From Rivihabitans pingtungensis (lineage in GTDB: Bacteria > Pseudomonadota > Gammaproteobacteria > Burkholderiales > Aquaspirillaceae), in contig NZ_QJKI01000003.1 in the NCBI RefSeq assembly GCF_003201855.1, positions 1-64,000 of the forward strand: a stretch of 64,000 nucleotides of DNA, given 5' to 3'. Shown here in pieces: positions 26,610 through 36,069 of the stretch (its first letter is position 1; each line of letters opens with the position of its first letter). The translations under genes and the position numbers were made by a program. The notes under the pieces were generated by a model, which did no database searches, was not told where the DNA came from, and was given only the letters and a program-made list of their open reading frames with translations.

Positions 26610-28385
26610 ATGAACACATTTTTTGCGCGCAATGGCTGGCGGCTGGCCACCTGCACCCTGATGGTTTCCGCCGCCCTGAGCGCCCCGCTGGCCGGCGCTG
26701 CGGTGAATGACCAGGATATTCTCAACGACGCCAAAACCCCTGGCGACGTGGTGTCGTATGGCATGGGCCCGCAAGGCCAGCGTTTCAGCCCGCTGACCAA
26801 GCTGAACACCAGCACGGTGAAAAAACTGGTGCCGGCCTGGAGCTTCTCGTTTGGCGGCGAAAAGCAGCGCGGCCAGGAATCGCAGCCGATCATCCATGAC
26901 GGCGTGATGTATGTCACCGCCTCGTACTCGCGCGCCTACGCCGTGGACGCGCGCACCGGGCAAAAGTTGTGGGAATACAACGCCCGTCTGCCGGACGGCA
27001 TCATGCCGTGCTGCGACGTGATCAACCGTGGCATGGCCATCTATGGCGACCTGGTGTACTTCGGCACCCTGGACGCCCGTCTGGTGGCGCTGGACCGCAA
27101 GACCGGCAAGGTGGTGTGGACCAAGACCCTGGGCGACTACAAGGCCGGTTACTCGTACACCGCCGCGCCGATGATCGTGAAGGGCAAGGTCATCACCGGC
27201 GTGTCCGGCGGTGAGTTCGGCATTGTCGGCAAGGTGGAAGCCCGCGACGCCAAGACCGGCGAGCTGGTGTGGTCGCGTCCGGTGATCGAAGGCCATATGG
27301 GCACGCTCAATGGCAAGGAAAGCACCATGACCGGCACGCTGAACGCCACCTGGGAAGGCGACCAGTGGAAGCAGGGCGGCGGCGCCACCTGGCTGGGCGG
27401 CACCTACGACCCGGAAACCGACACCATCTTCATGGGCACCGGCAACCCGGCGCCGTGGAACTCGTGGACCCGCAAGGGCGACAACCTGTACACCGCCTCC
27501 ACCCTGGCCATCAACCCGGACAACGGCGAAATCAAGTGGCACCTGCAAACCACGCCGCATGACGGCTGGGACTTTGACGGCGTGAACGAATTCATCCCGT
27601 TCGACCTGAAAAAAGACGGCAAGGTGATCAAGGCCGGCGCCAAGGCTGACCGCAATGGCTTCTTCTTTGTGGCCGACCGCACCAACGGCGACTTGCTGGG
27701 CGCCTACCCGTTTGTGTCCAAGATCACCTGGGCCAAGGGTTTCGACCTGAAGACCAAGAAGCCGATCGTCAACCCGGAAGGCCGCCCGGCCAACCCGTTT
27801 GACCCGGCCCAGCAGGCTGAAGGCGGCAAGGGCAAGTCGGTGTTTGCCGCACCGTCCTTCCTGGGCGGCAAGAACTGGATGCCGATGGCCTACAGCCCGA
27901 AGACCGAATTGTTCTACGTGCCCAGCAACGAATGGGGCATGGACATCTGGAACGAGCCGATCACCTACAAGAAGGGCGCCGCTTACCTGGGCGCGGGCTT
28001 CACCATCAAACCTCTGTATGACGACCACATCGGCGTGCTGCGCGCCATGGATCCGAAAACCGGCAAGATCAAGTGGGAATACAAAAACAAAGCCCCGCTG
28101 TGGGGCGGCGTACTGAGCACCGCCGGCGATCTGGTGTTCACCGGCACTCCGGAAGGCTTCCTGAAGGCATTTGACGCCAAAACCGGCAAAGAGCTGTGGA
28201 AATTCCAGACCGGCTCTGGCGTGGTGGGCAGCCCGGTGACCTGGGAAATGGACGGCGAGCAATACGTGTCGGTGGTGTCTGGCTGGGGCGGCGCAGTGCC
28301 GCTGTGGGGTGGCGAAGTGGCCAAGGTCATTTCGCACCTGACCCAGGGCGCCAGCGTGTGGACCTTCAAGCTGCCGAAAAACTGA
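26610..28385 (+). CDS. exaF: PQQ-dependent alcohol dehydrogenase, lanthanide type (ExaF/PedH-like)
   Basis: This 591-residue periplasmic quinoprotein is closely related to the exaA product but shorter, lacking the insert near residues 240-262 of that protein. It has a signal peptide (cleavage near PLAGA), vicinal Cys134-Cys135, Glu202 and Asn279 as metal ligands, and catalytic Asp321 in WDFDGVNEF. Asp323, two residues on, is the extra carboxylate that coordinates a lanthanide in XoxF and PedH/ExaF enzymes. It should therefore need La-Nd type ions for activity. GGAGAG precedes the ATG. Together with the calcium enzyme it makes a pair like PedE/PedH, where rare-earth supply switches expression. 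Confidence 0.9.
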   Translation: MNTFFARNGWRLATCTLMVSAALSAPLAGAAVNDQDILNDAKTPGDVVSYGMGPQGQRFSPLTKLNTSTVKKLVPAWSFSFGGEKQRGQESQPIIHDGVMYVTASYSRAYAVDARTGQKLWEYNARLPDGIMPCCDVINRGMAIYGDLVYFGTLDARLVALDRKTGKVVWTKTLGDYKAGYSYTAAPMIVKGKVITGVSGGEFGIVGKVEARDAKTGELVWSRPVIEGHMGTLNGKESTMTGTLNATWEGDQWKQGGGATWLGGTYDPETDTIFMGTGNPAPWNSWTRKGDNLYTASTLAINPDNGEIKWHLQTTPHDGWDFDGVNEFIPFDLKKDGKVIKAGAKADRNGFFFVADRTNGDLLGAYPFVSKITWAKGFDLKTKKPIVNPEGRPANPFDPAQQAEGGKGKSVFAAPSFLGGKNWMPMAYSPKTELFYVPSNEWGMDIWNEPITYKKGAAYLGAGFTIKPLYDDHIGVLRAMDPKTGKIKWEYKNKAPLWGGVLSTAGDLVFTGTPEGFLKAFDAKTGKELWKFQTGSGVVGSPVTWEMDGEQYVSVVSGWGGAVPLWGGEVAKVISHLTQGASVWTFKLPKN

Positions 28386-28439
28386 GCATGAAGTAAGCCC
28401 TGCCTGGCAGGCGGCCTCCCCCCGGACGTCCGTCTGTCT

Positions 28440-28466
28440 TGCGCCCACCTGATTTGGGTGGGCGCA
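28440..28466. other. Hairpin after exaF
   Basis: Arms TGCGCCCACC and GGTGGGCGCA are perfectly complementary over 10 bases with a 7-base loop. No T-tract follows, so this may be a 3-prime stabilising hairpin or a Rho-assisted end. A second nested hairpin (CTGAGCC ... GGCTCAG, about 28474-28510) lies just before the cytochrome ribosome site. Confidence 0.5.
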
Positions 28467-28542
28467 GATGGCCCTGAGCCCAGCCGCTGCCCGGCGGCGG
28501 CTAGGCTCAGATTCATCCCCCAAACCCGAGAGGAAGCACACC

Positions 28543-28863
28543 ATGAAACTGCGCTGGATGCTGTCTGCCGCCACCCTGATGCTGGTTGGCCAAGCCCATG
28601 CCAACGACCCGAAAGCTGTTGAAGCCATGATGCAGAAAAACGGCTGTTTCGCCTGCCACAGCGTCGAACAAAAAATCATCGGCCCGGCCTACCGTGATGT
28701 GGCCAAGCGCTACGCCGGCCAGGCCGACGCGCCGGCCAAGCTGGTGGCCAAAGTGAAAAATGGCGGCGGCGGCGTTTGGGGGCAGATGGGCATGCCCCCG
28801 CATCCGAACCTGAAAGACGATGACATTCGCGCTATGATTGACTGGGTGCTTGATCACAAGTAA
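28543..28863 (+). CDS. Periplasmic class I cytochrome c (c551/c552-like)
   Basis: This 106-residue protein has a signal peptide (cleavage after QAHA), a haem-binding CFACH motif and an axial Met in GQMGMPPHP, as in small class I cytochromes such as Pseudomonas c551. Its position just after the PQQ dehydrogenase suggests it accepts electrons from one or both dehydrogenases and feeds an oxidase. GAGGAAG precedes the ATG. A degenerate MITE copy follows its TAA stop. Confidence 0.9.
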   Translation: MKLRWMLSAATLMLVGQAHANDPKAVEAMMQKNGCFACHSVEQKIIGPAYRDVAKRYAGQADAPAKLVAKVKNGGGGVWGQMGMPPHPNLKDDDIRAMIDWVLDHK

Positions 28864-28960
28864 GAATCGCTCACAAATCCCCGTCTGCCGGAATTGCGCC
28901 GCCTTGCCCTGTGGGCTGCGGTGCGCCTGACCGGGGTTGCGCTGTGTTGGTGAGCCGTTC
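28864..28960 (-). mobile_element. Palindromic MITE-like element, copy E (degenerate)
   Basis: The left end GAATCGCTCACAAATCCC follows the cytochrome TAA stop. The right end, reading inward, is GAACGGCTCACCAACAC. The core keeps GCCTTGCC but is otherwise much altered. TCA replaces the expected right-hand TAA. It looks like an old copy. Confidence 0.6.
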
Positions 28961-29040
28961 TCAAGCCGTGTGCGGTCCGTCTGATCCGGCACGCTCGGGC
29001 CGGCATTGCGCCGGCCGTGTCTTCACGCCTGACCGAAAGT

Positions 29041-29703
29041 ATGCCCGCCATGGAAACCACTGTCCTGATTGCCGATGATCATCCGCTGTTTCGCGAAGCC
29101 CTGCGCCTGGTGGTGGCCGAAGCGCTGGGCGCCGAGGCGCAAACCATCGAGTGCGCCAGCCTGGACGAGGCACGCGAGCAAGTGGCGCACAGCCCCAATA
29201 TCGATCTGGCCTTGATGGACTTGAACATGCCGGGCATGGATGGCCTGGCCGGGCTGGCCAGCTTGCGCGCGCACATGCCCACCCTGCCCATCATCGTGGT
29301 GTCCGCCGACGAGCGCCACGCCACGGTAGATGCCGCGCTGCGCGCCGGCGTGTCGGGCTTTATCCCCAAGTCGTTTTCACGCGCCGACATGGCCGCAGCG
29401 GTCAACGCCGTGCTGGACGGCGATATTTTCTTTCCCGCCACCAGCGACCGCAACACCGGCGCGCCGCCCGCTTACGATCCGGGCATGACCGACATGGCCG
29501 CGCGCATCGCCACGCTGACCAAGCAAGAACGCTGCATTCTGGAATACCTGATCCGTGGCAAGTCCAATAAATTTGTCGCCATCGAGCTGGATATCGCCGA
29601 AAGCACGGTCAAGGCGCATGTGTCGTCGATTCTGCGCAAACTCAAGGTGCACAGCCGCACGCTGGCAGTGATCAAGGCCGGGCCGTTGTTGCAACTGAAC
29701 TGA
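29041..29703 (+). CDS. LuxR-type response regulator (AgmR/ExaR-like)
   Basis: This 220-residue regulator has a receiver domain (VLIADDHPLFREALRLVV; phospho-Asp in LALMDLNMPGMDG; Lys in SGFIPKSF) and a GerE-type helix-turn-helix (LTKQERCILEYLIRGKSNK then IAESTVKAHVSSILRKLKV). It has no kinase next to it. Its place after the alcohol-oxidation genes recalls AgmR-type regulators of ethanol oxidation in pseudomonads. ATG at 29050 or a GTG at 29017 are possible alternative starts; ribosome-site evidence is weak for all. Confidence 0.83.
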   Translation: MPAMETTVLIADDHPLFREALRLVVAEALGAEAQTIECASLDEAREQVAHSPNIDLALMDLNMPGMDGLAGLASLRAHMPTLPIIVVSADERHATVDAALRAGVSGFIPKSFSRADMAAAVNAVLDGDIFFPATSDRNTGAPPAYDPGMTDMAARIATLTKQERCILEYLIRGKSNKFVAIELDIAESTVKAHVSSILRKLKVHSRTLAVIKAGPLLQLN

Positions 29704-29778
29704 GCGCCGCTCAGCAAACTCTCCTGAGGTCGTTGCGCGGCCTTGCCGTGCCGCTACGCTGAGCATGGTGAGCGACGC
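29704..29778 (-). mobile_element. Palindromic MITE-like element, copy F (degenerate, deleted)
   Basis: GCGCCGCTCAGCAAACTC follows directly on the TGA stop of the regulator gene, and the right end reads inward GCGTCGCTCACCATGC. The core retains GCGGCCTTGCCGTGCCG in reversed orientation, but about 35 bases are missing. It is adjacent to a TGA rather than a TAA stop. Confidence 0.55.
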
Positions 29779-29840
29779 AAAGCACCGCTCATACCCCCTG
29801 ACAGCCTGCTTTTTTCCTGCCAAGGGAAGGCATGCGCGAT

Positions 29841-30218
29841 TCAGCCCCACCAGCCCTGCTTGCTCAAAGCCACATGCACAATTGCCGCCAGCGCCGCCAA
29901 GGCCAGCACAAAGGCAATGGCGCGTTGTTGCGGGGTTTTGCCGCGCTTGAGCGCCAGCGTGCCCAGGCCAATATAGGCCAGCAGCAGCACCAGCTTGGTA
30001 GCCAGCCAGGGCGTGGTCAGCGGGTTGAATCCACCGACCACCGCCATGCCCACCCCGGCCGCCAGCAGCACGGTGTCGTTGACATGCGGGGCCACACGCC
30101 AGAAGCGCGCATGCAGCGCCTGTGGCCGGCTGGCCAGCAGCAGGCCACGGGCAATAAAAGACAGCGCAGTCAGCACCGCGCAGGTGAGATGCAGATGTTT
30201 CAGGGCAAGGTAGCTCAT
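29841..30218 (-). CDS. SirB2-family inner membrane protein
   Basis: This 125-residue protein has four membrane helices with the family pattern YLALKHLHLTCAVLTALSFIARGLLL, RVAPHVNDTVLL and PWLATKLVLLLAYIGLG. SirB2 proteins are small membrane proteins of unknown biochemical role. The start at MSYLALKH is preferred to a longer hydrophilic extension because conservation begins there. Confidence 0.82.
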   Translation of the reverse strand: MSYLALKHLHLTCAVLTALSFIARGLLLASRPQALHARFWRVAPHVNDTVLLAAGVGMAVVGGFNPLTTPWLATKLVLLLAYIGLGTLALKRGKTPQQRAIAFVLALAALAAIVHVALSKQGWWG

Positions 30219-30330
30219 GGCTGGATCATACCGCCGCCCAAAGGGGTGAGCCACTGAATAAAACCCCTGTTTTCAACAGGGTTGCATTTCCGGTGCAATC
30301 TAGCACACTGATGGCATGTTGCCGTTTTTG

Positions 30331-30416
30331 GAGCCGCGCACAAAACTCAGCGCAGCGCGCCTGGCCAGGCACGACAAGGCCGCGCAACGACGCCAGGCGG
30401 GTTTTGTGAGCGGTGC
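30331..30416 (+). mobile_element. Palindromic MITE-like element, copy G (internal deletion)
   Basis: This 86-bp copy has ends GAGCCGCGCACAAAACTC and, reading inward, GCACCGCTCACAAAACCC. The central loop with the CAGTAC motif (about 25 bases) is missing while the CCTGGC/GCCAGG arms remain. TTA follows on the right. It lies in the 5-prime region of tpx, 34 bases before its start codon, unlike most copies, which follow stop codons. Confidence 0.8.
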
Positions 30417-30450
30417 TTACGGCATTATCCACCCCCATGGAGCAGATCAC

Positions 30451-30948
30451 ATGAGTGTTACCCTGAAAGGCAATCCGGTTGAAGTGCGCGGCGAGTTTCC
30501 CGCTGTGGGCGCGGTCGCGGCCGAGTTTTCTCTGGTCGGCGCCGACCTGGCCGACGTGTCGTTGTCCTCGCTGGCTGGTCAGCGCAAAGTGCTGAATATT
30601 TTCCCGAGCGTGGACACCCCGGTGTGCGCCGCCTCGGTGCGCAAGTTCAACGCCGCCGCCAGCAGCCTGGCCAACACCGTGGTGTTGTGCATTTCTGCCG
30701 ACCTGCCGTTTGCGCAAAAGCGCTTTTGCGGCGCCGAAGGCCTGGAACAGGTGAAAACCCTGTCCACCCTGCGCGGCGGTGAATTTCTGGCCAACTACGG
30801 TGTGGCCATCGCCAGCGGCCCGCTGGCCGGCCTGGCTGCCCGCGCCGTGCTGGTGCTGGATGAAAACAACACCGTGCTGTACGCCGAGCGCGTGGCGGAA
30901 ATCACCGAAGAACCGAACTACGGCGCAGCGCTGGCCGTGCTGGGCTAA
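30451..30948 (+). CDS. tpx: Thiol peroxidase Tpx
   Basis: This 165-residue atypical 2-Cys peroxiredoxin reduces alkyl and hydrogen peroxides using thioredoxin. Peroxidatic Cys is in [16 protein letters not shown] and resolving Cys in [15 protein letters not shown], with the usual spacing. The ATG at 30451 has GGAG about nine bases upstream; the open frame continues upstream through a MITE copy but that is not coding. No leader is present, so it should be cytoplasmic or, as in E. coli, loosely periplasmic. Confidence 0.95.
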   Translation: MSVTLKGNPVEVRGEFPAVGAVAAEFSLVGADLADVSLSSLAGQRKVLNIFPSVDTPVCAASVRKFNAAASSLANTVVLCISADLPFAQKRFCGAEGLEQVKTLSTLRGGEFLANYGVAIASGPLAGLAARAVLVLDENNTVLYAERVAEITEEPNYGAALAVLG

Positions 30949-31047
30949 CGCTTGCCAGATGAATCTGATCGGGTGTTGACCCGTCCGGTTGTCATCCCTC
31001 ATCGAAGCGGCTAAGGTGCTGGCTTTCCCTTGTAGCGGACAGCCAGC

Positions 31048-32625
31048 ATGCCCTCCACGCCGCCCCCTTCTCCCCACATTGCTCAATTGCTCGCTCAGGC
31101 TGAAGCCGCCTGGAATAGCGGCGAGCTGGAACGCTGCGAGCAACTGGCGCGGCAAACCTTGTCGCAATGGCCCGAGTCAGCCATGGCCTGGAATCTGCTG
31201 GGCATGGTGGCCAGCCGCTACGGCCAGTTGGAGCAGGCCGCGCAACTGATGGCGCAGGCAGCCAAGCTGGACGCTACCCAGGCGCAAATCCGCACCAATC
31301 TGGCCATTGTGCTCAGCCAACTGGGCGAGCTGGCCCAGGCCAGTGCGCTGCTGGCGCAAACACTGGAATTTGCCCCCGAACATGAAACCGCCTGGCAGTT
31401 GCTGGCGCAATTGCTGGAAATGCAGGGTCAGTTTGCCGAGCAAGCCGATGTGCTGCGCCAGGCGCACGCGCGTTGCCCTGGCTCGCTGACTTTACAGTTA
31501 ATGCTGAGCGATGCGCTGAACACCATGGGTGAGCATGTCCAAGCCGCCAAGCTGGCGGCTGATGTGACTCACCGCTACCCCAAATTCGCCGATGGCTGGT
31601 CCTGCCTGGGCTGCGCGCAGGAGAAACTCGGTCAGATCGACGCCGCCCGGCAGTCTTTGCAACGGGCCATTGCGCTGAAGCCACAAGAGGGTCAGTTGCA
31701 TGTGAATCTGGCGCATCTGGAGCTGCTGGCGGGCAATTTTGCCGATGGTTGGCGTGAATACGAATGGCGCTTTAGCTGCCAGCAGTCGGCGCCCTTGCCC
31801 GGCCTGAGCGCGCCACGTTGGCAAGGCGAGCCGATCAACGGCAAGGTGCTGCTGTTGTGGCCAGAGCAAGGCCATGGCGATACTTTGCAGTTTTGCCGCT
31901 ATGCCCAGTTGCTGGCGACGCGCGGCGCACGGGTGTGGCTGGTGTGTGTGCCGGCCTTGTGGCCGCTGCTGGCGCAGGGTGCGCCAGGCATTGAGCGCTT
32001 GTTGCCGCCAGAGCAGGTAGCAGCAGAAGACGGGCAGGTGGATTTTTGGGCGCCCTTGCTGAGCTTGCCGCAGCTGACTGAGTCTGGCGACGACCCTTTG
32101 GGTTATTTGGTCCCTTATCTGCAGGTTGAGCCGCAGCGCCAGGCGCGCTGGCGGGCGCGGCTGGATGCGCTGCCGCCAGGCCGGCGCATCGGCCTGATCT
32201 GGAGCGGCAATCCGCTGAATGGCAATAACCCCACCCGCGCCTTGCCGCGCGCGCAGTTGGCGGCGCTGGCCGGGCTGGACAATGTGCAATGGATCAGCCT
32301 GCAAATGGGCGCAGAAGGTCGCCAAGCGCCGCCGGAAGGGCTGAGTTGGCACGCCTGGGGCGATGAGATTACTGATTTTGCTGACACCGCGGCGATTGTC
32401 AGTCAGTTGGACTTGCTGATCAGCACCGACACCGGCCCCGCCCACCTGGCCGGCGCGCTGGGCGCGCTCACCTGGCTGCTGGTGCAGCGCGTGCCGGACT
32501 GGCGCTGGGGCTTGAGCGGCGAGTCGTGCGCCAGCTACCCCAGCATGCGGCTGTTCCGCCAGCGCGAACAGGGCGAGTGGGCATCGGTGATGCGTGCGGT
32601 GCGCGAGGCGCTGCTGGCTGGCTAA
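31048..32625 (+). CDS. TPR protein with glycosyltransferase-9-like domain
   Basis: This 525-residue protein has about six tetratricopeptide repeats (residues 10-230, for example AWNLLGMVASRYGQLEQAAQLM and GWSCLGCAQEKLGQIDAARQSL) followed by a domain with VLLLWPEQGHGDTLQFCRYAQLL, RIGLIWSGNP and ISTDTGPAHLAGALG, like the ADP-heptose/GT9 fold. Such fusions are common and often annotated only as TPR proteins; some modify surface or flagellar proteins. The substrate is unknown. The TAA stop is followed by a remnant of the MITE end. Confidence 0.78.
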   Translation: MPSTPPPSPHIAQLLAQAEAAWNSGELERCEQLARQTLSQWPESAMAWNLLGMVASRYGQLEQAAQLMAQAAKLDATQAQIRTNLAIVLSQLGELAQASALLAQTLEFAPEHETAWQLLAQLLEMQGQFAEQADVLRQAHARCPGSLTLQLMLSDALNTMGEHVQAAKLAADVTHRYPKFADGWSCLGCAQEKLGQIDAARQSLQRAIALKPQEGQLHVNLAHLELLAGNFADGWREYEWRFSCQQSAPLPGLSAPRWQGEPINGKVLLLWPEQGHGDTLQFCRYAQLLATRGARVWLVCVPALWPLLAQGAPGIERLLPPEQVAAEDGQVDFWAPLLSLPQLTESGDDPLGYLVPYLQVEPQRQARWRARLDALPPGRRIGLIWSGNPLNGNNPTRALPRAQLAALAGLDNVQWISLQMGAEGRQAPPEGLSWHAWGDEITDFADTAAIVSQLDLLISTDTGPAHLAGALGALTWLLVQRVPDWRWGLSGESCASYPSMRLFRQREQGEWASVMRAVREALLAG

Positions 32626-32644
32626 GCGCGGCTCACCCGCGCGC
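32626..32644. mobile_element. Remnant of MITE terminal repeat (copy N)
   Basis: GCGCGGCTCAC directly after the TPR gene TAA is identical to the first 11 bases of copy I, and TTA follows at 32645-32647. The middle is gone. It is probably a scar, although a chance match is possible. Confidence 0.35.
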
Positions 32645-32717
32645 TTAGCTTTGCCCTGCGTCTGCCGCCATTAGCCAGGCGCGCTTATCCAGCGTGCAGA
32701 GCGCCTCTGCGCCGCGC

Positions 32718-34352
32718 TCAGTCGTCGTGATCGGCGGCAGGGGTATGCCAGCGTGAGAAGTGGCCGACCAGTTTTTCCAGGTCGCTGGCGGTTTGCGCCA
32801 GTTGCGCCGAGGCTTCTGACAAGGCGTCGGTGGCTTGCATATGCTCTTCGGTGGCCACTGACACTTGCTGCAAGGTGGCGGCAATCTGGTGGGTAGCCTG
32901 CGATTGCTGCTGACTGACGCCGGCCAGTTGTTCGGCCTGGGTGCTGGCTTCGTCGGCAGCCATGATCAGTTGGGCCAGATTATCGCTGGCGGATTCGATT
33001 TCAGCGGCGCCGCGCTGCACCTCTTCCACGGTTTCGTCCATATTGCGCGTGGCCTGCTCCACCACTTCGCCAATCTTGGCCACGGCGGCGTTGATTTCTT
33101 CGGTGGATTGACTGGAACGCTCGGCCAGCTTGCGCACTTCATCGGCCACCACGGCAAATCCGCGGCCTTGTTCACCGGCGCGGGCCGCTTCGATGGCGGC
33201 GTTCAAGGCCAGCAGATTGGTCTGGTCGGCGATTTCGCGAATCATCGCCGTCATACAGCCGATATTGTTCATCTCCTGGCTGAGCGCCTGCATGGTGACG
33301 CGGCTGCGCTCGACCACGTCCATGGCGCGGGTGCTGGCGGCGCGGCCACAGTCGATGCGCTGACAGCCGTCCAGCACCGCTTCGCGGATCAGGTTGGCGC
33401 CGTCGCGCGCCTGTTCGGCGCTGTTGGAAATGCTGGCGGCCGCCTGCGAGATGGTTTCCATGGTTTGCGCCACCTGCTGCACACCCTGCGCCTGTTCGTG
33501 CGAGCGGGCGGCCTGGGCGGCCATGCGCTGACGCAGGTTTTGCGCGTGGGTTTGCGTGTCGCCCGCCGCGGCCAGCACATCGGCCATCAGCGCGCGCAGG
33601 CTGATGCGGGTGGACTCGACACTGACCAGCGCCTCGCCCAGGCTGCCGGCGGTTTGCTTGCGCACGCGCACCGGCTGGGTGAAATTGCCCTCGCTGATGC
33701 GCATCAGGCCACGGCGCAGGGCGCGGATCGACACGCGAAACGACTGCGGCAGCGTCCAGCCCATCACCAGGCCAAACGTGGCTCCAGCGCCAGCCAGCAC
33801 CCAGCGCAAGGTGGATTGGCTATCCGGCAGCAGGGCGATCAGCAGCATCAGACAGGCGGCGCCCCAATAAGCGCTGCGCAGCTTTTTGCTCAGCGGCAGG
33901 CTGTAGCGGCCAGGGCCTTTGGGGGTAGCTGGCAGGGTGCGGCGTTTGTCGCGCACATCGCGGTACAAGGCCTCGGCGGCGGCGACATCTTCGCGCTTGG
34001 GGGCATTGCGCACCGACATATAGCCAATGGTTTCGCCGTTTTCCGTGATCGGCGAGACGTAAGCCTCCACCCAGTAGAAATCACCTGCTTTATTGCGGTT
34101 CTTGACCAAGCCACTCCAGGGACGGCCAGCCTTCAGCGTGGCCCACAGATCGGCAAATGCCTCGGGCGGCATATCGGGATGGCGGACAATATTATGGCTG
34201 ACACCAATCAGCTCGTTTTCGGTAAAGCCACTGATGTCGATAAAAGCGCGGTTGGCGTAGGTGATCTGCCCCTTGAGGTCGGTTTTGGTCACGATCGGCC
34301 GTGCCGGATCGAGAAAGACCTCGTTCTGGGTGACTGGCAGATTGACTTTCAC
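32718..34352 (-). CDS. PAS-containing methyl-accepting chemotaxis protein (Aer-like)
   Basis: This 544-residue chemoreceptor has an N-terminal PAS domain (about 15-125; [40 protein letters not shown]) of the FAD-binding Aer type, two adjacent membrane helices (about 160-205), a HAMP-like region and a cytoplasmic signalling domain with hairpin tip [40 protein letters not shown]. It has no periplasmic sensor, so redox or oxygen state is the likely stimulus. The start is GTG at 34352 with AGGAGG five bases upstream; a longer frame to 34460 lacks such a site. Confidence 0.88.
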   Translation of the reverse strand: MKVNLPVTQNEVFLDPARPIVTKTDLKGQITYANRAFIDISGFTENELIGVSHNIVRHPDMPPEAFADLWATLKAGRPWSGLVKNRNKAGDFYWVEAYVSPITENGETIGYMSVRNAPKREDVAAAEALYRDVRDKRRTLPATPKGPGRYSLPLSKKLRSAYWGAACLMLLIALLPDSQSTLRWVLAGAGATFGLVMGWTLPQSFRVSIRALRRGLMRISEGNFTQPVRVRKQTAGSLGEALVSVESTRISLRALMADVLAAAGDTQTHAQNLRQRMAAQAARSHEQAQGVQQVAQTMETISQAAASISNSAEQARDGANLIREAVLDGCQRIDCGRAASTRAMDVVERSRVTMQALSQEMNNIGCMTAMIREIADQTNLLALNAAIEAARAGEQGRGFAVVADEVRKLAERSSQSTEEINAAVAKIGEVVEQATRNMDETVEEVQRGAAEIESASDNLAQLIMAADEASTQAEQLAGVSQQQSQATHQIAATLQQVSVATEEHMQATDALSEASAQLAQTASDLEKLVGHFSRWHTPAADHDD

Positions 34353-34884
34353 ACATGCCTCCTGGTCGCCGCATTCAGGCAGGGCATGCTGCTGATGCGG
34401 TCTTGCTGTCTGGAAAGGAACATCCACTCGGGATGGTGTCTTGCTGCCTGAGCATGACAATATTACAAGAAAGTGATTATATACCGGCTTGCCGGTGGAT
34501 TACTGTTGAATATTGATATCTATCAACGACGTTCAGCTTGCCCCGTGCATGTGATGACGGCAAACGTTTGTTTTGCCGGGCCCTAGCAGACCAAGCGTCA
34601 TGCACTGCACACATGCCAAATAGAAGGCCCGGCAAGCCACAGTCAGATCTACGCTACTCTGATTGCCGCGCCATCATGTTGCGCTGGGTCAAAACCATGG
34701 GCAACACCAATGACATGTAAACGCATTGCCCCGGCCAAATGGCCGGGGCAATGCGCACCGCTCGCCACTCCATCAGATCTACAGGGGCTTTTTCTGGTCA
34801 TGGCGATGACCAGGTGTCTGATCGGGATGGATGAGGCGGTGATGCACGCCCAGCGCAAAGTGGCCACGGCGTGCGACTGCTGGA
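34353..34884. other. Gene-free gap with a very stable hairpin
   Basis: No convincing gene is seen in these 532 bases. At 34723-34754 perfect 14-base arms GCATTGCCCCGGCC and GGCCGGGGCAATGC enclose AAAT. A short reading frame ends (TAA 34718-34720) just before it. There is no T-tract. The region could encode a small RNA or very small peptide ending at this hairpin, but nothing else supports that. Confidence 0.4.
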
Positions 34885-35454
34885 TCAGGCCTCGAGCACG
34901 GTCAGCCAGGCTGCCAGCCAGGCCGGATGAGCCGGCCAGGCAGGGGCAGTGACCAGCTTGCCGTCGGTCACGGCGTCAGTAACGGCAACTTCGACATATT
35001 CTCCCCCCACAGCAGTCACTTCCGGAGCGCAGGCGGGGTAGGCGGTGACCTTGCGTCCGGCCAGTACCCCGGCGGCAGTCAGCAGTTGCACGCCATGACA
35101 CACGGCGGCCACCGGCTTATTGGCCTGCATGAAATGGCGCACCCAGTTCAGCACATCCGGGTTCAGTCGCAGGTATTCCGGCGCGCGACCACCAGGAATC
35201 AGCAGCGCATCGTATTGCTCGGGCTGGCAGTGGGCAAAGCTGGCGTTCAAGGTGAAGCGGTGACCGGGTTTTTCGCTGTAGGTCTGGTCGCCTTCGAAGT
35301 CGTGCACCGCCGTGCGCACCTGCTCGCCAGCGATCTTGCCCGGGCAGATGGCGTGCACGGTATGGCCGAGCATTTGCAGTGCCTGGAACGGCACCATGAT
35401 TTCGTAATCCTCGACGTAGTCACCAGCCAGCACCACAATACGTTTGGCAGTCAT
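34885..35454 (-). CDS. DJ-1/PfpI-family protein
   Basis: This 189-residue protein belongs to the class I glutamine amidotransferase-like superfamily. The nucleophile elbow is [10 protein letters not shown], with the conserved Glu near the N terminus (VEDYE) and [15 protein letters not shown] before it. Members act as deglycases, chaperones or intracellular peptidases; which applies here cannot be told. The start at MTAKRIVV gives the normal family length. Confidence 0.85.
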   Translation of the reverse strand: MTAKRIVVLAGDYVEDYEIMVPFQALQMLGHTVHAICPGKIAGEQVRTAVHDFEGDQTYSEKPGHRFTLNASFAHCQPEQYDALLIPGGRAPEYLRLNPDVLNWVRHFMQANKPVAAVCHGVQLLTAAGVLAGRKVTAYPACAPEVTAVGGEYVEVAVTDAVTDGKLVTAPAWPAHPAWLAAWLTVLEA

Positions 35455-35651
35455 GCGGAAGTCTCCCGTTTGATGAGTCATGAGTCTGGGTCACTGCTCA
35501 CCACCGGCCGTGCGCTCGCATCAGTCAAGTAGAGGTGCGCAGCCCCCAATGAAGGCGGTTACCCGCTGCCTTTCACTGTAGCCACTCGGTCGCGCAACCT
35601 GGTAGTAGCGATGTACTACATGAGTATGGATTCAGTCAGAAGGAGAAGTAC

Positions 35652-35924
35652 ATGTGCGAATTGTTTTCCGGGCAGGATCCGCGTCGTTACGCCAGCGTGC
35701 GTCGTTCTTTGCGGCTGCGCGGCTTTGTCACCAGCCTGTCGCTGGAACAGTATTTTTGGGAAGTGCTGGATGCCTTGTCGGCTGAGCAGGGCATGAGTAC
35801 GCCGCAATTCATCGCCACCCTTTACGACGAAGTGCTCAGGCGGCATGGTGAAGTGCGCAATTTCACATCTTTATTACGGGTGGCGTGCGGGGTACATCTG
35901 CAAGCGCGCAGCGTGCCGGCCTGA
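35652..35924 (+). CDS. Ribbon-helix-helix domain protein
   Basis: This 90-residue protein resembles the RHH_4 family: SVRRSLRLRGFVTSLSLEQYFWEVLDALSAEQGMSTPQFIATL supplies the strand and two helices. It is probably a DNA-binding regulator, target unknown. GAAGGAGAAGTAC precedes the ATG. Confidence 0.75.
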   Translation: MCELFSGQDPRRYASVRRSLRLRGFVTSLSLEQYFWEVLDALSAEQGMSTPQFIATLYDEVLRRHGEVRNFTSLLRVACGVHLQARSVPA

Positions 35925-35956
35925 GGTCAGCTTGCTTCAGACGGTCAGACAAAACG

Positions 35957-35988
35957 AAAACCCCCGCATGCAAGCATGCGGGGGTTTG
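35957..35988. terminator. Bidirectional intrinsic terminator next to tRNA-Phe
   Basis: Arms CCCCCGCATG and CATGCGGGGG (35961-35970 and 35975-35984) with a CAAG loop are flanked by A-tracts on the left and TTT on the right. On the minus strand it follows tRNA-Phe and ends in TTTTCGTTTT; on the plus strand it follows the ribbon-helix-helix gene. Confidence 0.88.
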
Positions 35989-35993
35989 AATTC

Positions 35994-36069
35994 TGGTGGC
36001 CAGTCGCGGAATCGAACCACGGACACGCGGATTTTCAATCCGCTGCTCTACCAACTGAGCTAACTGGCC
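35994..36069 (-). tRNA. tRNA-Phe (GAA)
   Basis: This 76-base tRNA folds as a full cloverleaf. Acceptor stem GGCCAGT/ACTGGCC, D-loop AGCTCAGTTGGTAGAGC, anticodon loop TTGAAAA with GAA, T-loop GGTTCGATTCC and an encoded 3-prime CCA are all visible on the minus strand. Confidence 0.97.
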
